From Bacteroidia bacterium (GTDB lineage: Bacteria; Bacteroidota; Bacteroidia; Flavobacteriales; Flavobacteriaceae), in the NCBI GenBank assembly GCA_030427585.1, contig JAUIBW010000006.1, forward strand, positions 62,001-126,000: a stretch of 64,000 nt of DNA, given 5' to 3'. Shown here in pieces: positions 61,392 to 64,000 of this stretch. Position 1 is the first letter of the stretch. Every line of letters starts with the position of its first letter. Both the position numbers and the translations under genes were made by a program. Below the pieces are notes generated by a model. It had not been told where the DNA came from and searched no databases. It saw only the letters and a list, made by a program, of their open reading frames with translations.

Positions 61392-61806
61392 AAATCATTT
61401 GTTTTAGATAATCTGTTAACCCAGATATACAATTATCCCATCCACCATTAAAACTATTAAACATTTCAACGGCAGTTTCTCCTTGGTAACCTGAGATTCC
61501 AGAATGTTCTAGATATAATTTGGTGCCTTCTTCAACCTCTTCTAGTACCCATTTTACAGTAGTCTCTAAAGGTTTTTCTGTTACAATCCACGAATATACT
61601 AAAGTATAGGGATTTGCCTGTTTTACTTCACCTTTTATTGGAGAACATTCTCCTCCAGAAGCATTAAAGGTGTATTGGTATCCTGTTTCGGCTTTAAAAT
61701 CCGCCTCGATAAACCAAGTCGAAATCTCTTTGGCATCGATTATAGCGTTCCATACTTTATCGATAGGGTGATTAAGTATTTTCTCTTTGATTATTACATC
61801 TTTCAT
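61381..61806 (-). CDS. SRPBCC/AHSA1 domain-containing protein
   Basis: IIKEKILNHPIDKVWNAIIDAKEISTWFIEADF; start moved to MKDVII; overlaps ArsR start by 11 nt. Confidence 0.9.
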   Translation of the reverse strand: MKDVIIKEKILNHPIDKVWNAIIDAKEISTWFIEADFKAETGYQYTFNASGGECSPIKGEVKQANPYTLVYSWIVTEKPLETTVKWVLEEVEEGTKLYLEHSGISGYQGETAVEMFNSFNGGWDNCISGLTDYLKQMIYAG

Positions 61807-61831
61807 TTTTATTTTGTTTTTAAAATTAATA

Positions 61832-61890
61832 TGCAACTATATGGTTGCAAATATATATAAATATATTTAATATGCAACAAAAAAGTTGCA
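61832..61890 (-). promoter_or_regulatory. Dual ArsR operator: two TGCAAC-N6-GTTGCA palindromes over the promoter
   Basis: TGCAACTATATGGTTGCA (61832-61849) and TGCAACAAAAAAGTTGCA (61873-61890), with TATATTTG -7 element (minus, 61855-61848). Confidence 0.8.
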
Positions 61891-61967
61891 TATTAAAACA
61901 AACTACCATTATATCAATCATATTTATAGCAAAACAATTGTCTAGTTATTAAAAAATAGAATACTTT

Positions 61968-62819
61968 GTGTGTATGGAAAGTATAATTAGTTATTTTGAA
62001 ACAATACCATCATCCCATCGTAGCCTAATTTTGGTAGGTGGGATTACTCTTTTCTGGCTTATAGAATATGCTATGCCTTTGTTTAAATTTAATTATAAAA
62101 AGTTTAGACATGCATGGCCTAATATATTTTTTACACTAACTACTATAGTTATAAATTTTGTATTGGCTTTTATATTACTTAAAACCAGCGATTGGACGGT
62201 AGCTAATCAATTTGGAGTATTGCAATGGTTAGCATTACCGTTATGGGCAACAATACTACTAGGTATAGCTTTACTGGATCTAATAGGAGCTTGGTTGGCA
62301 CATTATGTTCAACATATCATAAAACCATTATGGATGTTTCATCTTATACATCATACCGATAATCATGTAGATACTACAACAGCTAATAGACACCATCCGG
62401 GAGAAAGTGTTATTCGGTTTTTGTTTACCACTTTGGCCGTATTTATTGTGGGAGCACCTATAGGTATTATTATGTTGTACCAATCTTTATCTGTTGTATT
62501 ATCTCAATTTAATCATGCCAATATATCTTTACCAAAAAAAATAGATGATATGATAAGTTGGATTATAGTTTCTCCAGATATGCATAAGGTACACCATCAT
62601 TATGTATTGCCCTATACAGATACAAATTATGGTAATATCTTTTCTATTTGGGATAGAATTTTTGGCACTTTTTCCAAAATACGAAATGAAAACTTGATAT
62701 ATGGGGTAGATACCTATCCCGATGTGGATTCAAATGCAAATGTGGGCAAATTATTAAAACTCCCTTTTTTAGGATATCGAGCACCAACTGGTGCAAAGTT
62801 TGAATCCGAAAAATCATAA
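61968..62819 (+). CDS. Sterol desaturase/fatty acid hydroxylase family protein
   Basis: Histidine boxes HYVQH, FHLIHHTDNHVD, HKVHHHYV. Confidence 0.9.
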   Translation: MCMESIISYFETIPSSHRSLILVGGITLFWLIEYAMPLFKFNYKKFRHAWPNIFFTLTTIVINFVLAFILLKTSDWTVANQFGVLQWLALPLWATILLGIALLDLIGAWLAHYVQHIIKPLWMFHLIHHTDNHVDTTTANRHHPGESVIRFLFTTLAVFIVGAPIGIIMLYQSLSVVLSQFNHANISLPKKIDDMISWIIVSPDMHKVHHHYVLPYTDTNYGNIFSIWDRIFGTFSKIRNENLIYGVDTYPDVDSNANVGKLLKLPFLGYRAPTGAKFESEKS

Positions 62820-62843
62820 TCTAATTTGCTAAAATAGAAATTC

Positions 62844-63239
62844 ATGAAAGTTATACCCATTATTTGTTATTTCATCATTTCAACAGGGCTTTTTGCACAA
62901 ACTAAGAATGCAATTCTGGATTTTGAACCGGATCAGAATTATGATAATATACTAGTTAAAAAAGTGTATAGCGATGCAAATACTTCGACTTTTGTAATAT
63001 GGATTAAAAAGAATGTTAGACTTCATAAACATATAAAACATACAGAACAGGTATTTGTATTAGAAGGTAGAGCAAGTGTTCAATTAAATGATAAAGAAAT
63101 TATCGTAGAAAAAGGGGATTGGGTTACTATACCAAAACAAACTATACATGCTGTAAAAGTCTTATCCAAAATACCGTTGAAAGTAATTTCTGTTCAAACT
63201 CCCGAGTTTAAGGGAGAAGATCGAGTGTTTGTAGAGTAA
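62844..63239 (+). CDS. Secreted cupin domain-containing protein
   Basis: Signal peptide; RLHKHIKHTEQVFVLEGRASVQLNDKEIIVEKGDWVTIPKQTIHAV. Confidence 0.85.
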   Translation: MKVIPIICYFIISTGLFAQTKNAILDFEPDQNYDNILVKKVYSDANTSTFVIWIKKNVRLHKHIKHTEQVFVLEGRASVQLNDKEIIVEKGDWVTIPKQTIHAVKVLSKIPLKVISVQTPEFKGEDRVFVE

Positions 63240-63304
63240 TACTAATACCCCGAAAACACAAAATTTTCATAAAATCGATCTACTGTACTCTATTTAAAAG
63301 TATT

Positions 63305-63997
63305 TTGAAAACTAAAGGAGTTGTAAAAATATTTGGTATGCAAAAACAACGAATACAGTTTTTAGTTTTATCAGTTTTGATATTGATAGTAGAGATGAGT
63401 TATGCCCAATACAAAAAAACGGATTGGGAAGAAAGAGATACCTGGATGAATGTATCTGGAATTTTTAAACTTGCAGGAGTAGAGGAAGGTAATGCAGTTG
63501 CAGATGTTGGTTGCCACGAAGGATATTTTACAATACATTTGGCCCAAAAAGTAGGAGAATCTGGAAAAGTCTATGCAGTAGATGTAAGAGAAGATAGGAT
63601 TGATAAGTTAAATACATATATTAAAGATCGTAAGCTTCAAAATATAAAAACCATTGTTGGAGATTATGATGATCCTAAATTACCAAACGAAACATTGGAT
63701 GTAGTTGTTGTAATGGATACATATCATGAAATGGATGATTACATGAAAATACTGGATCATATAAAAAATGCACTAAAACAAGGAGGAAGGATTGTAATCA
63801 TTGAGAAATTAAAAAAACATATGCTCAATACATCAAGGGCAGAACAAACGGAAGCACATACATTATCTTTAAAATATGCGAAGAAAGAATTGCAAAAAGC
63901 AGGATTTACGATCTCTAACGAAATTAAAGATTTTGGAAAATGGAAAAATGAATCTGATAAGACGATTTGGATTTTGGTAGGAACCAAAAACAATTAA
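63305..63997 (+). CDS. Class I SAM-dependent methyltransferase with N-terminal signal/TM segment
   Basis: NAVADVGCHEGYFTIHLAQKVGESGKVYAVDV; VVVMDTYHEMDD. Confidence 0.88.
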   Translation: MKTKGVVKIFGMQKQRIQFLVLSVLILIVEMSYAQYKKTDWEERDTWMNVSGIFKLAGVEEGNAVADVGCHEGYFTIHLAQKVGESGKVYAVDVREDRIDKLNTYIKDRKLQNIKTIVGDYDDPKLPNETLDVVVVMDTYHEMDDYMKILDHIKNALKQGGRIVIIEKLKKHMLNTSRAEQTEAHTLSLKYAKKELQKAGFTISNEIKDFGKWKNESDKTIWILVGTKNN

Positions 63998-64000
63998 TTT

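Noticed and set aside
1-64000. CRISPR arrays, tRNA genes, prophage or intact insertion sequences
   Set aside because: No regularly spaced repeats, transposase or phage structural motifs, and no tRNA cloverleaf recognised by eye; a tRNAscan/Infernal run would be needed to be certain for RNAs.

Overview
AT-rich Bacteroidota (Flavobacteriia-like) chromosomal segment, mostly core and housekeeping genes: 3'-truncated dnaX, RNase P RNA, bshA, a D-lactate dehydrogenase-type FAD/Fe-S protein, aroC, gcvT, an ECF sigma/FecR/SusC/SusD locus, thrA-thrB-thrC, nnrD/E, xerD, aroQ, lpdA, two msrB genes, an ArsR-cupin-SDR-PhzF-racemase operon, OmpA, M23 and M28 peptidases, and a secreted astacin. No CRISPR array, prophage, intact IS element or tRNA was seen by eye. 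Items that most deserve follow-up: (1) an unannotated 37-codon Thr/Ile-rich leader peptide upstream of thrABC (ITTGTITTITLRG tail) behind a perfect TAnnTTTG promoter; (2) a tandem pair of hairpins exactly 120 nt apart with identical 12-nt loops, just upstream of an orphan Cys-rich GG/GA-leader peptide (RiPP/bacteriocin-like); (3) a hybrid histidine kinase whose phosphoacceptor His is Gln (SQELRTPL) but whose receiver domain looks intact; (4) a secreted M28-fold protein with several active-site residues replaced; (5) an ArsR/AHSA1 operon with two identical TGCAAC-N6-GTTGCA operators lying on the two core promoter elements; (6) two long intergenic inverted repeats; (7) a decayed third copy of an outer-membrane beta-barrel family. 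All calls come from reading the sequence; no database search was run.
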